The notes below the pieces were generated by a model. That model saw nothing but the letters and a program-made list of their open reading frames with translations, was not told where the DNA came from and searched no databases. A stretch of 46,707 nt of DNA from Geosiphon pyriformis. Lineage: Eukaryota > Glomeromycota > Glomeromycetes > Archaeosporales > Geosiphonaceae. Within the stretch, counting starts at the first letter, position 1; each line of letters begins with the position of its first letter. Below are positions 20,273-32,871 of the stretch, one piece after another. Both the position numbers and the translations under genes were made by a program. The stretch covers positions 666,665 through 713,371 of the forward strand of contig JAAOMT010000710.1 of the NCBI GenBank assembly GCA_016748015.1, written 5' to 3'.

Positions 20273-22974
20273 CATTTAGCAATGATATGTCTAAAAAAAA
20301 AGGTGCTTAAGAGTGCTTTCTATGGTCTTGTTGATAGTTTTTTCTCCCAAAAAAAAAGGTGGCTCTTGGCGATGTTAAACATTCTAGTGATGAAAAAGAT
20401 ATTTCTTTAGTCAAACTTGGTTCTAATGGTATGTACTTGGACATGGATAATGAGTTTAGTTGTGGTGAAGACAATATATGCATGGAAGGTGTCAATAGTA
20501 GGTCTCTCTTGAACTTGGCAACTAATATTCCTAAAGTAAAAAAGTGAATACCAGTGTGATTTTTGGGTCTCCTCTTGGCTTTTCCAATTATGAAATAGAT
20601 AAAGAAATAGAATTCCTCCTATCCTTTCTCAGCATATCTTTGGAAAAAAAATGGATAGATTCTAAAATTGTGAAAACTTCTGTAAAAGTTTCTGTTAGAA
20701 AGTTATTTGCATTAGATATCAATCTCTTAGCAGTGGAAGGCAAATCTGCTACAGCAAAAACTTAGTTAATTAGAAAAATTTTCTCAGTAGTCAATGGTTT
20801 TGGGAGGGCCACTACTCCCTCAAAATTTGAAGAGATCATCAGATCTACCTTTACTTCAGAAAAGAGCCACATCATTGGCCAGAGAAAAAGAGATCAACAT
20901 AAACGCTAATCTCAAGAAACAAGGAATTCATTCAGATCGGGCTGTGGTTATTAAGAAAATTCTCATAGACATGCCAAAGGATATGATCGTCACTGCACTA
21001 GCCAAATTTGGTGAAATTAAGTCAATCAAAATTCAACTTATTGGATTATGGCAAAAAGCTGTAATAGAATTTGCTGAATTAGATCAGACTAAATGATTGG
21101 CTGCTAAATAGTCCTTCTTAATTGGTAAAAATTCAGTGTGTGTAGTTATGGCTGTGGGTGATCATGAGACTTGGGCATTAAGAAATAGATTCAGAGCATT
21201 GCTGTTTACTTTACCAATGGAAACAACTGCTCATGATTTGGACACTCTTTTGGATGAGACTGGTGGGAAAACCTGTGTCATTAATTGTTCAATAGATTTT
21301 GACAACTGGATATGCTGTGCTGTGGTTGGTTTTGAATCTGAGAAAGATTTGGAGTCTGCTTATCATACTGAGCCAATATTTGGTGGTGTTAAATTATCTT
21401 GGGCTAGATTGGACTTAGTTTGCTGTGGAAATTGTGGACACTGTTACCAGAGATTTTTGGTCTCTTTCCTTAAATGTTAATAATATTGATTTGCTGTGAA
21501 TTCACATTTTCAGGAAGTAGGTGAACCTCCAGTAACTGAATTTATCTTCAAATTATCTCCTATAATCTGAACTGCTGGACTTATAAGTAGAATAACCAAT
21601 TCCTTGCCAGTTATTTTATGTAGTTATGTTGTAGTAAACATCAACTCTTTCCCAAAAATTGCTCGTCTAGAAGCTTACTAAAAATGTGTAGTTACTTTGC
21701 TGTGAAAGTCAACTCTTCTACAGGAATATTGTCTGTAGGCTACCCTAATGCTTGTAATAAGAAAAGAAAAGAAAAATAAAAGAAATGTAAAAGAAATAGG
21801 ATTTTATCAAGGGAAACGTTTTCTATTCAGACCTGGAGTTACTAACAGTTTATTGAAATTGGTAGCTAATCAATTTCAAAATGTTAATTGGGTTTTGGGG
21901 ATTTTCCAAGTGCAATAATTAAAGAATTTGGTTTTTCAAATTATTTGATATTTATTTCTTTTTGTGTGTGTAGGAATGGTTCTAAGTAATAAATCTAAAG
22001 TAAGATATATTTTCTTGAAGAAAAAAGCTCTTCTTTTATACAACTTGTTGTAGTACTAGTCTATGAACTTGCACTTTTTCTCTTTGCTCAAATTTTAGCA
22101 AATTAAAGATACATTTTGATGAACTACAAGTTATTTCACTGAATTATTGATTAATTTGGGTGAACTATTCATAATTTTGGCAAATTTCTGTAAATTTTGG
22201 TGAATTTTTTATAAATTTCGGCAAATTTTTGAATATTATAAAGTTCAGAATATTGTGTAATTTAATCATCCTGCTTTCTGTTATACTAATTAAATTATTT
22301 TAATTGAATTGTGATATGTGATAATTGATTAAATAATAAATAATAATTTGAAATGATATTAATATACTAATTAATTATAGGAATTATAAAGGTAATTTCA
22401 TGCTAATTAATAGCTAAAATTCTACTGGTAATAATACTTTGGTTATTTTGCTTTGGAGTGTGATGTACCAGTTGCATCCTTTTCTGGTGGTTCTTATTTT
22501 GACTCCAGTTATGGGTCTGGTTTTTCTTTTCCTGGTACCTTAACTGATAAGGGTAACACACTAGTTGTTTAAGATAACTCCTCAATTGGTAATTACTTAG
22601 CTTTGCTGGAACATTCCTTGGAATTGCTGGCTAATTAGATTTTGAATATTTTATGCAGATTAAATGGTGTTGGGCTGGTGCTTTTGGTGCCTGTGTCTCA
22701 TGTTGTGCTCCCAGTTGTGCCTGTTCCTACATTGTCAACTTTAGATACTGATATGGTTTTGGATGTTCCATGGCCACCTTTTCCATTTTTTTTTCCAGTT
22801 GCAGAAGAAAAGGTGGTGGATTTAAGTATAAGCAGTTCTAAGGTTCTTACTTTCAAAGTCAGTGGTTTGGAATCTAAGATGGTGGCTCTTGAAGTCTCTA
22901 TTGACTCAATTTTGGGGAAGTTGGATCTGTTGTGCACAAATTCAGGATCTTTAGTGTATTTTTTGCATCAATAA
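20273..22974 (+). pseudogene. LINE-1 ORF1 (RNA-binding protein), broken and split by an LTR
   Basis: ORF1 pieces in order: 20359-20547, 20544-20765, 20794-21096 and 21136-21441, then after the LTR 22434-22974. The RRM-like part is VVIKKILIDMPKD...LAKFGEIKSIKIQLIGLWQKAVIEF (about 20940-21090). The zinc knuckle begins CCGNCGH at 21421-21441, where the LTR enters; the other half, FGYFALECDV, resumes after 22437. Stops include a TAG where LINE-2 has Trp (ALKWSFLI) and TAGs or TGAs in place of sense codons. Like LINE ORF1 proteins in general it would coat element RNA. Dead as read. Confidence 0.8.
21442..22433 (-). mobile_element. Solo LTR (992 bp) of the TGTTACCAG Gypsy family inside LINE-1
   Basis: It starts TGTTACCAG and ends CTGGTAATA (CTGGTAACA with one C to T). 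It is the reverse complement of the LTR at 242-1225 and the same way round as the Gypsy-2 LTR at 38504-39425. There is no internal element sequence on either side, only LINE-1 ORF1, so it is a solo LTR left by LTR-LTR recombination. Flanks ACAC (21438-21441) and ATAC (22434-22437) are the expected short duplication with one C to T change. Removing the LTR plus one copy restores alignment to LINE-2 ORF1. Confidence 0.9.
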
Positions 22975-22980
22975 GTGAGC

Positions 22981-25900
22981 TTATTTGGAAAGTGGCTATG
23001 TGTAATGTCAGGGGTATGTCAAATTTAACTAAACAGGAGGACATTGTTCATTGGCATAAAGATTTGGGAAATATGATTTCGATTGTTATTAAAACAAAAT
23101 TGAGGTCTGACATTAGACCTTGAATCATGAATAAATTTGATGGACTTCAAGTTTTTACTTCTGGTTTGAATGTTGGATTTTGTGGTGCTAGAGTTGCCAT
23201 AATTATGAACAATTCTTTGGCTTAACATGTTTCAAAAGTGGATGAGATTTCTGGTCATTTGATTTCTGTGTGTCTTCTATTCAAGAACAAGCTTTTGGTT
23301 ACAATTTTGGATCTGTACACTGATGTGTCTATTGACACACAGTTTAATCAAGCTGTTGATATCAATTCTATGGTTTCCAAGGCAGTTAACTTCAGCTCTT
23401 TTGTGGTTTTAGGTGGTGACTTTAATGAAAATAGATCTAGTAAAAGTGTGAATTTCAAGTTCTGTTTAAGTTTGGGCCTGGTTAATACTTTTGATAGATA
23501 TTCATTGGCCAAGGTCTCCACCTGGAGCAATTCTAAAGGTGTTGAAAAAGTGATTGATTTTATTTTAATAAGTGGAATTTTGGTATCTGTTATGGCATTG
23601 CATTGTGTTGATAGTGTGTCTGAGTTTTTTGATACAGATCATAAGTTATAGTTTTGATTGGATTGGGTAGACTGCTGGATGTCCATTTTACCAGCATTTA
23701 CAGACAAGCCAACTGAAACTGTTGAAAATTCAAATTAGGGAATGTGAATGATGTTCAGTGGTTGGGCTTTAGAGACGTTAGGTCAAGAACATTTGAGAAG
23801 ATGAGAAGTGATAATAACTTGAATACAATGTGGATAATGTTGGAAGAAGCCATAATACAAGCTGCCAGCTCAGTTTTCTTTAAGATTTGGTATAGTGAAT
23901 ATGACAGTTCAAGAAACAAACAATCTTCAAAGTTCTTTAAATTGGAAATGCTTGTTACAAAGATTGTAAAATGTTGGAATTCTGGTGATCTACTGAATTT
24001 CAACTGCCTTATGAAAGTCTGGTTAGCTATTGATGGAGTTGAAGCCTCCAAGATTGATGATATGATTTTGAACAGTGTGAGTTCAATGGATTTAATTAAA
24101 CATTTGTCGGTGGTAAGGAAAGGGTATTGGAAATCTAAGTATTATGAGTCTAAGATTGCTAAGAATACTGCTATAAGGAAAGTGATTGACTGTCATATGG
24201 AAAACTTCTGTTCTAACAAAGGGAGGATGATAAAAAGCATTCTGAAATATCTGTTTCACAAGATAGTTTTGGATTACTTGGTAGTGGATGATAAAATAGT
24301 GGTTGAGTCTAATAAAATAAAGCTCAAAGTTGATGTAATTATGAAAGAGTAGACGAGAAAGCAATCTGTTCTCCCAAAAATGCCTGATCTTTAGATTCAA
24401 CAATACTTGCCTTTAGATTATGTAGTTGATGATACATTTTCTGGTGTAATGAATAAAATTGGTATAGAGGAATTGTTTTTGGTTGTTGATAATTTGCCAA
24501 ATAATAAAGCAGCCAGGTTGTCAGGAATATCTAATGAACTTTGGAAGCATTGTGATAAGAAAGTTTTGACCTGTCTGTTGAGGCTGCTGAATTTGTATTT
24601 AAGTGTGAATTCAGTGCCTGATCTTTGAAAGAGGGCATAGATTTCAATGATCCTTAAATCTTATAAATAGAATGGTGTCCTTACCAATATTAGACCTATT
24701 GCTCTGATCAAAACTGCTTGGAAGATCTTGTCTAAGATTCTTTTTAATTGGATTTCTCTGGTATATAGCAGGTTTAATGTTCTTCGTAGAGACAATTTCT
24801 CAGTATTAAAGGGTACTTCCACTCAATCTCCGATTTTTGTTGTTGGATCAGTTGTGGAAGATGCTTTGGAAAAGAATAGAGAACTTTAGTTAGTTTTGCA
24901 AAACATGTGTAAAGCTTATGACTCTGTGGACTGGTATTATTTGAAAACTAGTCTGTATTGTATCAAGATGTACAGTCAGTTTATTGAATTTTTTGGTGAA
25001 ATTCATGAGAGTTATATCAACAGAATGATAACAGATTTTGGTCTTTCAGATAATTACATAGTACATAATGGTTTGGATCAGGGTGAAGTTTTTTCTCCTC
25101 TCCTTTGGCAAATATTCTATGACCTTCTTTTGTGTGAGATTAAGAGACATGAGCACTTGTGTGGCTACCATATTGATACAAAGTTTGTGGTTAATACTGG
25201 CCATGTTGAGACTATTGGAGGAAGGACTTTTTTTTTTGGCTGCTAATGCTTTTGTTAATAACACAATTTGGATTGGGAGCTGTCAGGCTTCTACACAAGC
25301 CATTTTAGACATTGCTAATGGGTTTTTTGTTGTTAATGACATTTCTATTAATAATGATAAGACAGTAGTTATCCCAATCAATCAAGGTGTCAAGACTGTC
25401 TTACTTTCAATTAATGGTTTGCCAATCTTAATTGCTAAATGAGGCAAATCACATAGGTACTTGAGTATTTTTTTGTTTACAGAGAGTTTCTCCAAATCTA
25501 GCTTGGCTTAAGCTCATACAAATATCAGGTTTTTTTTAAATGTGGTGCTCAAAAAGGCTGTTACTAACAAACAATTCATTTACTTGGTCTCAGTTGTGTT
25601 TTAGCCAATAGTTAGCTATCAGATACAATTTAGTTATGTTTCATCTGGTGTGTGTTATAAGTGGGATGTTATGATTAGAAAGGGTCTCAGGTTTAAGGCT
25701 GGGTTACCAAAAATTTTTCCAAATAAGGCTTTACATCACTCTTCTTTGTATGGTTTAAAACCATTCGAGTAAGTGCAAGCTGAGAAAAAGTTGGTTTTAT
25801 TGATTTCCTTTTCCAATGTTTGCACATTCTTGGGTGTTTATTTAAACATAAATTTTTGGATTTACAAGTTCTGGAGTAGGTTGCCTTTGAATCTTTTGCA

Positions 25901-27637
25901 GCATTCTGTCAGGTTAAGAGTTAGTCTGGTAAATAATTATCTAGCTGATGTGGTAAAAATTCTGTTGAAAAATAAGTTATCCTTGACAAACAATTTACCC
26001 AGTGCTTTTTATGGTTCTGGCAGGTTCTCAATATTTGACATTCTGGGTCATTCCTTATTTTATGATTCTGTTCTCTCTATGAAACATTTAGGTGTTGCTT
26101 TTGGTAGTAGGTTTCTGGACAAAAAAGGAAGAATGTTGAACTGGAAAACATTTTGGCAGTAAAAGAGATTGGATCCAAGGGGCCTGGTACTTTATTGGTT
26201 CACATTGACAGCTGATTTTATGAGCAAGTGTGCTTCTGTGGGAATCACATCTGTCAGTAATTATGTACTGCCAGTACTGAATGTCTTGGATTTTGAAGCT
26301 TTTGCTTGTGTTCATGGGGGTCTTTTGAAAGTGTGGTCAGATTGCATTGAGGTTTACACAGATAGATCTTTAAAGAGTGCTGGTTCAGCTGAAGTAGCAA
26401 GTGGTGTGGTTGTCTATTTCCCAACTATGGACATGAGTATTGGGGTCAGAATCCAAGGACTTTTGTCTTTTACTTTGGCTAAATTACAAGTTATTGCTTT
26501 GGCCTTGGAGTGCATTCCATCTTCTTGTTCTGTGGTTCTGTATTCGGACAGTCAATCTGCAATTAATGCTTGTGTGTTAGAGTCTCTGGTTATGGCACTG
26601 GACTTCCATAATCAATATTGGATTGAATGATTGTATATTGTCAATCTTATTAAGAAAAAAGACATTTTAGTTAAGTAGATAAAAGTTAAAGGGCATTCAA
26701 GGGTTCTGGGCAATGTTAGGACTGATAAATTGGCTGGTGAAGCTGCTTTCTTTCCATTTTTTCTGCCTGTTAGAATTCAAGAACATTTTTTGGTTGCTGA
26801 GGATACTGCTGTGTTAAGCAATACTCATCATTTTGTTTGTGATCTTTTTCAGTCTATTTGTTGTGCTCATTGGAAGGCTGGTTCTGATTATAATATTGTT
26901 TCGAGTGCTATGATTAAGGAGATAAATTGGGTGGCTACTTCAGAAGTCTGGCATCCTGATTCTCACATGCTTTTCAGTTTTACTAACAGAAGCTTAGCCA
27001 ACATGTGTACTTATTTAATGAAAGCTGTTCATAGGTGGTTGTCTATAACTGTCAAAAAGAGATTATATAACATAAATTATTCTGGGATGCTATGCTTGCT
27101 GTGTGGGGAGATGGAGGTGTCTAATCATACTTTTGTTTGCTCTGGTAATGCTGGGTTACATGATGACATTTTGGCTGATGCTGTTAAGAAATGGGTGTTT
27201 TTGGTGAGTTCTTTTTACTCACTTATGTCAGCTGTCTTGCACTTACTTTTGGCATGTTCTTCAGATATAGGGCTGTTTACTGTTGTGTACAAGAGTTTTG
27301 TGTTGAAGGATTAGTATACTGAAGCTGCTCTGGCTTTTGAGAAGAAGGAGAAGACTGCATTAACTGTTATCAAATTTGTTGGGTTTGTGGTCGAATTGTT
27401 TTGTACTAAGGTGTGGCTCATCAGATTCAAGCATAGAGTAGATATAGAGAAGACTGGCCTGGTCAGAGATGGTGGAGTGATTTCAGGCTTGTCTCATTGT
27501 TTGGTATTCATTTTGTTAAATGGAATGGTCCATTTGTTTGGCATTGTTGAATCTTTTGTTGTCAGCTTTGGTAGACACAGGATGTGTTATTTCTTTTCTG
27601 GTTTGGGTGGTAATGCTGTTGTTAACATAGACATGTA
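22981..27637 (+). pseudogene. LINE-1 ORF2: endonuclease, reverse transcriptase, RNase H, zinc-binding tail (broken)
   Basis: Domain order: AP-type endonuclease with CNVRGM (about 22996-23020), a motif-II KTKL (Glu lost to Lys), GGDFNENR (about 23413) and FFDTDH (about 23625). The reverse transcriptase has NMCKAYDSVDWYY (motif A, about 24900), HNGLDQGEVFSPLLWQIFYD (motif B, about 25060) and FVNN at 25251-25262 where FVDD is expected. RNase H has VYTDRSLKSAG (about 26355), LAKLQVIALALE (catalytic Glu replaced by Lys) and YSDSQSAIN. The C-terminal zinc-binding motif is CLLCGEMEVSNHTFVC (about 27093-27140). Catalytic residues are lost in endonuclease, reverse transcriptase and RNase H, besides stops. 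It ends at TAG 27635-27637. Confidence 0.85.
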
Positions 27638-27790
27638 GTGTAGTTTTGTCTGGCCTGAATGACTGGCCATATGTAGTAAGTGCATGAGCTATGTTTAGTT
27701 TGTTCTACTTAGTTTGGTTCTATGTACTAGATAGCAGTTGGGCTTTATTTATTAATTGTGTAATTTAAAAATTTTTACTTAAAAAAATTT

Positions 27791-28065
27791 TTGTATAAAA
27801 AACAAATTTTAAAACTTTAATAATTTATAATACTTGGTATTTTACTTTATGATATAATAATTGGCTTGTTTTGGTATTTATTTATTTTTATTAAATTATT
27901 TAATAAGAATAATTCAATTATTATTTAATATATAAAAATAAATTAAATATTTTTAATTAAGCATAATTTATGTATATATTATATTATTATTATTTAAATT
28001 TGAAAAAAATAAACAAACATAATAATATTTAAATCTTATTATAAAAACTTTTTTTTTTATTAGCA
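27791..28065. other. AT-rich gap between convergent LINEs
   Basis: No gene is seen. This 275-bp AT-rich spacer separates the poly(A) ends of LINE-1 (plus) and LINE-2 (minus). Confidence 0.6.
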
Positions 28066-28183
28066 TTTAATGAGTAAAGCTCAACTGCTATCTAATACAT
28101 AGAGCCAAACTAAGTGGCTCAAACTAAATACAACTCACACAATAACTACATGCAACTAGCCATTCAGGCCAGACTAGGCAACA

Positions 28184-31100
28184 CTACACACCTACATAAA
28201 CACAGGGGCAACCATCTAGACCCAAAAAAAAAAGGCAAGGCCTGCAACAGCCAAAACTGACAGCAAAAGACTCAACAACACCAAGCATCCTCACCACACT
28301 ATCTGAAAGCACAGAACACACCCTACACGACAAACTTGAAACCAAACAATTATCATCAACCAAGCCAGCCTTCTCCATGTCTGCTCTGAATTTAGATCTA
28401 ACCAACCAGACCCTGGATTGATGCAGCTCAACCAAGAACCTCACAAACTCAATCACCACTCCAGAGGCTTTTCCAGCATTCTCAAAAACACCTGCTGCCT
28501 CAACAACCCAACTTTTCATCACAAAACCCTTATACAAAACTGAATACTTGCCAACATCCAAGTGACAAGAATCAAGAACTTCAAGAACAGAAGAGAAAAA
28601 CAGATCACAATCACCAACCAGAGATGCCCAGCACGCAGAAGCCTTCAGCAAAATTTCTGTCTGGGTGTGAACATCCTGCGAACAAGTAAAAACATGGTTT
28701 GGCAGTTCCACCTCCCTACACAACAAACATTGAATACCTGGATAACATTTATTATATAACCTTTTTCTGATAGCCACTGGCAATCTTTTGTGTACAGCCT
28801 TCATTAAATATGTTCGAAGATCAGCCAATTTTTGGCTAGTAAACCCAACAAACATGTGTGAGTCAGGATGTCAGATCTTTGCCAAAGCAGCCCAATCAAA
28901 ATCCCCTAGCATGTCAACTGAAACCACATCCCAGCCTGAACCAGCCTCTTAGCGAGCACGACAAACAGATCTAAACACATCCCTAACAAAATAGTGGGTG
29001 TTGCCTGAAATCACAGTGTTCTTAGCCATCAAACAATGCTTCCATACCCTTATTGGCAAAATGTAAAAAGAGCCAGCAGCTTCACCTGCAGACTTATTGG
29101 CTCTCACATTGCCAAGAACACCAGCATAACCTTTGATTTTGATTCAACTCACACTGAAATCCTTATCTCTAATCAAGTTAAAAATATGCCTCCTTTTAAT
29201 TCAGCAGCAATTATGAAAGTCTGGAATGAGAAACAATAACTCAGAGACACAAACATCAATTGCAGCTTGGCTGTTGAGATGCAAAACCACAGAACAAAAT
29301 GATAGAACACACTCTAAAGCCAGAGCAACAGCCTGCAACTCAGCCATAGTAGAAGATAAAAGGCCAAAAACCCTGACACCAACACTCAAATCTAAAGCCG
29401 GGAAGTATGTAGCAGCACCACTCAACACATCAGCAGAACTAGCACCTCTTAAAAATCCATCCATATACACCTCAAAACAGCCAGACCAAATCTCATGTAA
29501 ACTATTCCATACAGAAAAAAACACATCAGAGCCCATAATACTCAAACCACCAAAATAGACAGCACCAGTAAAGCCCGGGGAAGAAAAACCCTGATTCAAA
29601 AAAAACTTAGAAGCAACTGCAAACCAATGAGGCACAGGACTCCACAGATCCAAATGTTTTCAGCGACAAAAAGTCTTCCAATCCAACAACTCTCTTTTCT
29701 TATCGAAAAACTGATCACCAAAAGCAACACCAAAGCATTTAAGAGACCAAACAGAACTAAAGTAAAGAGACTCTCCAAGAATCGAAGACATCGGAAAACA
29801 GCCAGGATAACAAAAAGCACTAGAAATGTTGTTTACCAAAGATAGATTATTGTCCAAAAGCATCTTCACAACACCTGCCAAAAAATTGTTCACTGGACTA
29901 ACACGCAACTTGACAGGAAATTGAAAAAAATCCAAGGAAGCCCAATTCAGAACCTGCAAGTCCAGAAATCTATGCTCAAACAAGTGGCCAAGAATGCCAG
30001 AGACATTAGCAAAAGAGATCAAAGAAGCCACCTTCCCCTCAGACTGCACTTGCTCAAAAGACTTCAGACCATACAGTAAAGAATGATGCAGAGCAGAATT
30101 AGGAAAATCATGAGGCAGACACACTTTGAATTTAAGGCCCTTTCTGACCAAAACATCCCACTTGTGGCACACACCAGACGAAACAAAACTAAACTGCATT
30201 CGATAACTAACAATGGGCTATAAGACAGCTGAGACCAAATAGGAAAACTGCTTATCCATAATTACTTTTCTGAGCACCACATTGATGAAAAACCAAACAT
30301 CTGAGTGAGCCTTGGCCAGACTGGGTTTGGACAACCCTTCAGTTGACAAAAAAATCCCCAAATATCTGTGAGCCTTACCCTTCTTTGCAATAGAAATCGG
30401 CTGACCACTTATATTTAAAGAAGCAACCTTAACACCCTGATTAATCAGTATGGCCACCATCTTCTTATTGTTTATAGAAATATTGTTGATAAAAAAGAAC
30501 TCACTAACAATGTTCAAAGCATACTGCATGGAAGCCTGGCAATCTCCAATCCAAATTGTATCATCCACAAAAGTGCCAGCAGCAAAGAATAAAGTCATCC
30601 CACCACTATTTTCAATCCTGCCAGTTTTCGCCACAAACTTAGTATCAACGCAATATCCACACAAATGCTCATGTCTTTTAATTTCACACAAAAATAGATC
30701 ATAAAAGATCCTCCAAAGAAGAGGCAAAAAGACTTTACCCTGATCAAGACTATCATGCACCCTATAATCACCTGAAAAACCAAAATCAGTCATCACTTTA
30801 TTAATCCTATCCATATGGATACCACCAAAAAAGCCAATAAACCTTTCACACATTTTGATATGACACAGGCTAGCTCTCAAGTGATGCCAACCAACAGAAT
30901 CATATGCCTTGTGCATATCCTGCAAAACCAACCAAAGTTTCTTATTCTTTTTAAGAGCATCTTCGACTACCGATCCAACAACAAACACAGGAGATTAAGT
31001 AGAAGTACCCTTCAGCACCAAAAAATTGTCATCATAGAAAATGTCAAACTTGTCACATGCAAAGAAGATCCTGTCTGAGAGAATTTTGGAGAGAATTTTC

Positions 31101-32866
31101 CTGGCTGTTTCAATCAGAGCAATAGGGTGAGTATTTGTTAAAACCCCATCCCAATCATAAGGTTTTGGTATCATTGAAACCCAGGCTTTCTTCCACAAAG
31201 CAGGCACAAAACCAACAGATAGACATGCATTCAACAACACCAAGAGACACTCCATCACTCTCTCACCACTATGTTTTTAAAGTTCATTAGAAATGTCGGA
31301 TAAGCCAGTAGCTTTACTATCAGGCAAACCACCAATGACCAAAAGCAACTCATTCAAACTGACTGCATTCATAACACCAGAAAAAGTATCATCCTTAATA
31401 TGGGCCAAGGAAGCATATTGATGGGCCCAAAGGTCTGGTAGTACTAAAGGCACTACCTGTTTCCTTGTCCAACCCTCCATAATTTCATCAATCTTTAATT
31501 TTACTTCCTCCGGCTCCAAAACAAGCTCATTATTAACAACCAAATGATCCAGAACAACCTTCTGAAAAGGCCAATCTAAAATACTCCTAATCATGCTACC
31601 TTTGTCAGAACAAAATTTTTTCATGTGCTTTTCAATAGCATTCCTAATAGAGGCCTTCTGTAACAATTTTGATTCATACATTTTGGATTTCCTGTACTCT
31701 CTCTTGATGAATGACAAAAACTTGAGAATGTCGACCCCTCTCTGACCAAACTGAACTATATCCACCAAAACAAGAGCCTTATTAGCATCTAATGTAGACT
31801 ATTTCTACACAAGATAATCAAAATCAGAGGTATTAGCCGAACCAAACTTTTTAACAATTTTGATAATTAGCAATTCCAAGCCCAGAAACTTAGAGAAATG
31901 TTTGTTTTTTGAATACTGAAACTCATTAAACCAACACTGAGAAAACATTTTATCTGCAGAATCTACCAACATCTTTTCCAGCAATAACCACATAATATCC
32001 AAATTTAGCTCTGCAGCAGTGTTATGAAATTTGTCTATCACACCCAAAATCATGACAGAAGAGCAGTCCCTAAAATGAGACCATCCAGCATCATCAGCAT
32101 TCTTAATATTAAACTTCCAACAATCTTTGTTAGCCTGCTTGCGCAAGCTATTCAAACGGATATTCAAGAGTCCACCCAAATCAATAGAAATTATAACAGC
32201 ATTGTGATCAGTGTCAAAAAAGTCTGAAACAGAGCCAACCCTATGGCCAGCAACAGCAGAAACCAAATTCTCACTAACAAAGATGAAATCAATGGTCTTC
32301 TTGACCCCCCTAGAATTACTCTATATAGAAGTCTCAACCAAAGGTTGGCCAACAAATGAATTGACCAAACCCAAACCCGAGCAGAATTTGAAACTTGCAC
32401 TCCTTTCTGATCTATTTTTGTTGAAGTCACCACCAAGAACAACAAAGGTGCTGGAGTTAACAGCCTTAGCAATAAGAGAATTCACCTCAGAAGTCTGACT
32501 GAAACAAACACCAGAAGAGGCATCTGCATACAAACCAATAACAGAAACTGAAAGTTTATTCCTGAACAAAAACCGCACAGCAATAACCTGGCCAGGAACC
32601 TCCTCAACCTTAGAAACATGATGAGCCAAAGAATTGTTCATGATAATGGCAACACCAACACTGAGAAAACCAACATCCAAACCAGAAATAAAAATTCAAA
32701 CACCATCAAATTTATCCTTGGTCCAAAGACCAATAGAAGACTTTAATTTCGTTTCAGTAATAAAAAACACCATTAAACCAGATTTCACGTGCCAATAAAG
32801 AACATCCACCTGCTTCGCAGAAACATTAATACCTCAGACATTACATGTTGCAATTTTCCATATTAA
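28184..32866 (-). pseudogene. LINE-2 ORF2: endonuclease, reverse transcriptase, RNase H, zinc-binding tail
   Basis: Pieces in order from the 5' side: 32680-32321 and 32266-31805 (endonuclease: VVLGGDFNKNRSE, SDFFDTDHNAVI), 31768-31277, 31258-30995, 30988-30218 (reverse transcriptase: LQDMHKAYDSVGWHHL motif A; LDQGKVFLPLLWRIFYD motif B; FVDD intact at 30571-30560; YLGIFLSTEG), 30199-29660, 29653-29201 (RNase H: VYMDGFLRGASSA, AELQAVALALE, and LNSQ for DSQ), and 28855-28184 (QCLLCREVELPNHVFTC zinc-binding, then the tail). A TGA after CNV near 32840 and stops after SNEL and GTST fit CGA, TGG and CAA/CAG changes. Such proteins nick the target and copy RNA into DNA; this copy is defective. Confidence 0.87.
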
Positions 32867-32871
32867 AGCAC

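Larger units (their letters stand above)
20131..27790 (+). mobile_element. LINE-1: decayed full-length non-LTR retrotransposon, interrupted by a solo LTR
   Basis: The 5' UTR (20131-20272), ORF1, ORF2 and 3' UTR all align with LINE-2 on the opposite strand. Both share an unusual 5' leader, whose landmarks here are GCATTTTCTAAAAAAGAAG and the AAGAAGTTTTTTTG run. The tail contains TTTTGTCTGGCCTGAATGAC and ends A-rich near 27790. Without the 992-bp solo LTR at 21442-22433 the element is about 6.7 kb. Frames are broken by many stops and a few frameshifts. The limits are approximate by about 20-50 bases, and no target-site duplication was found. Confidence 0.85.
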
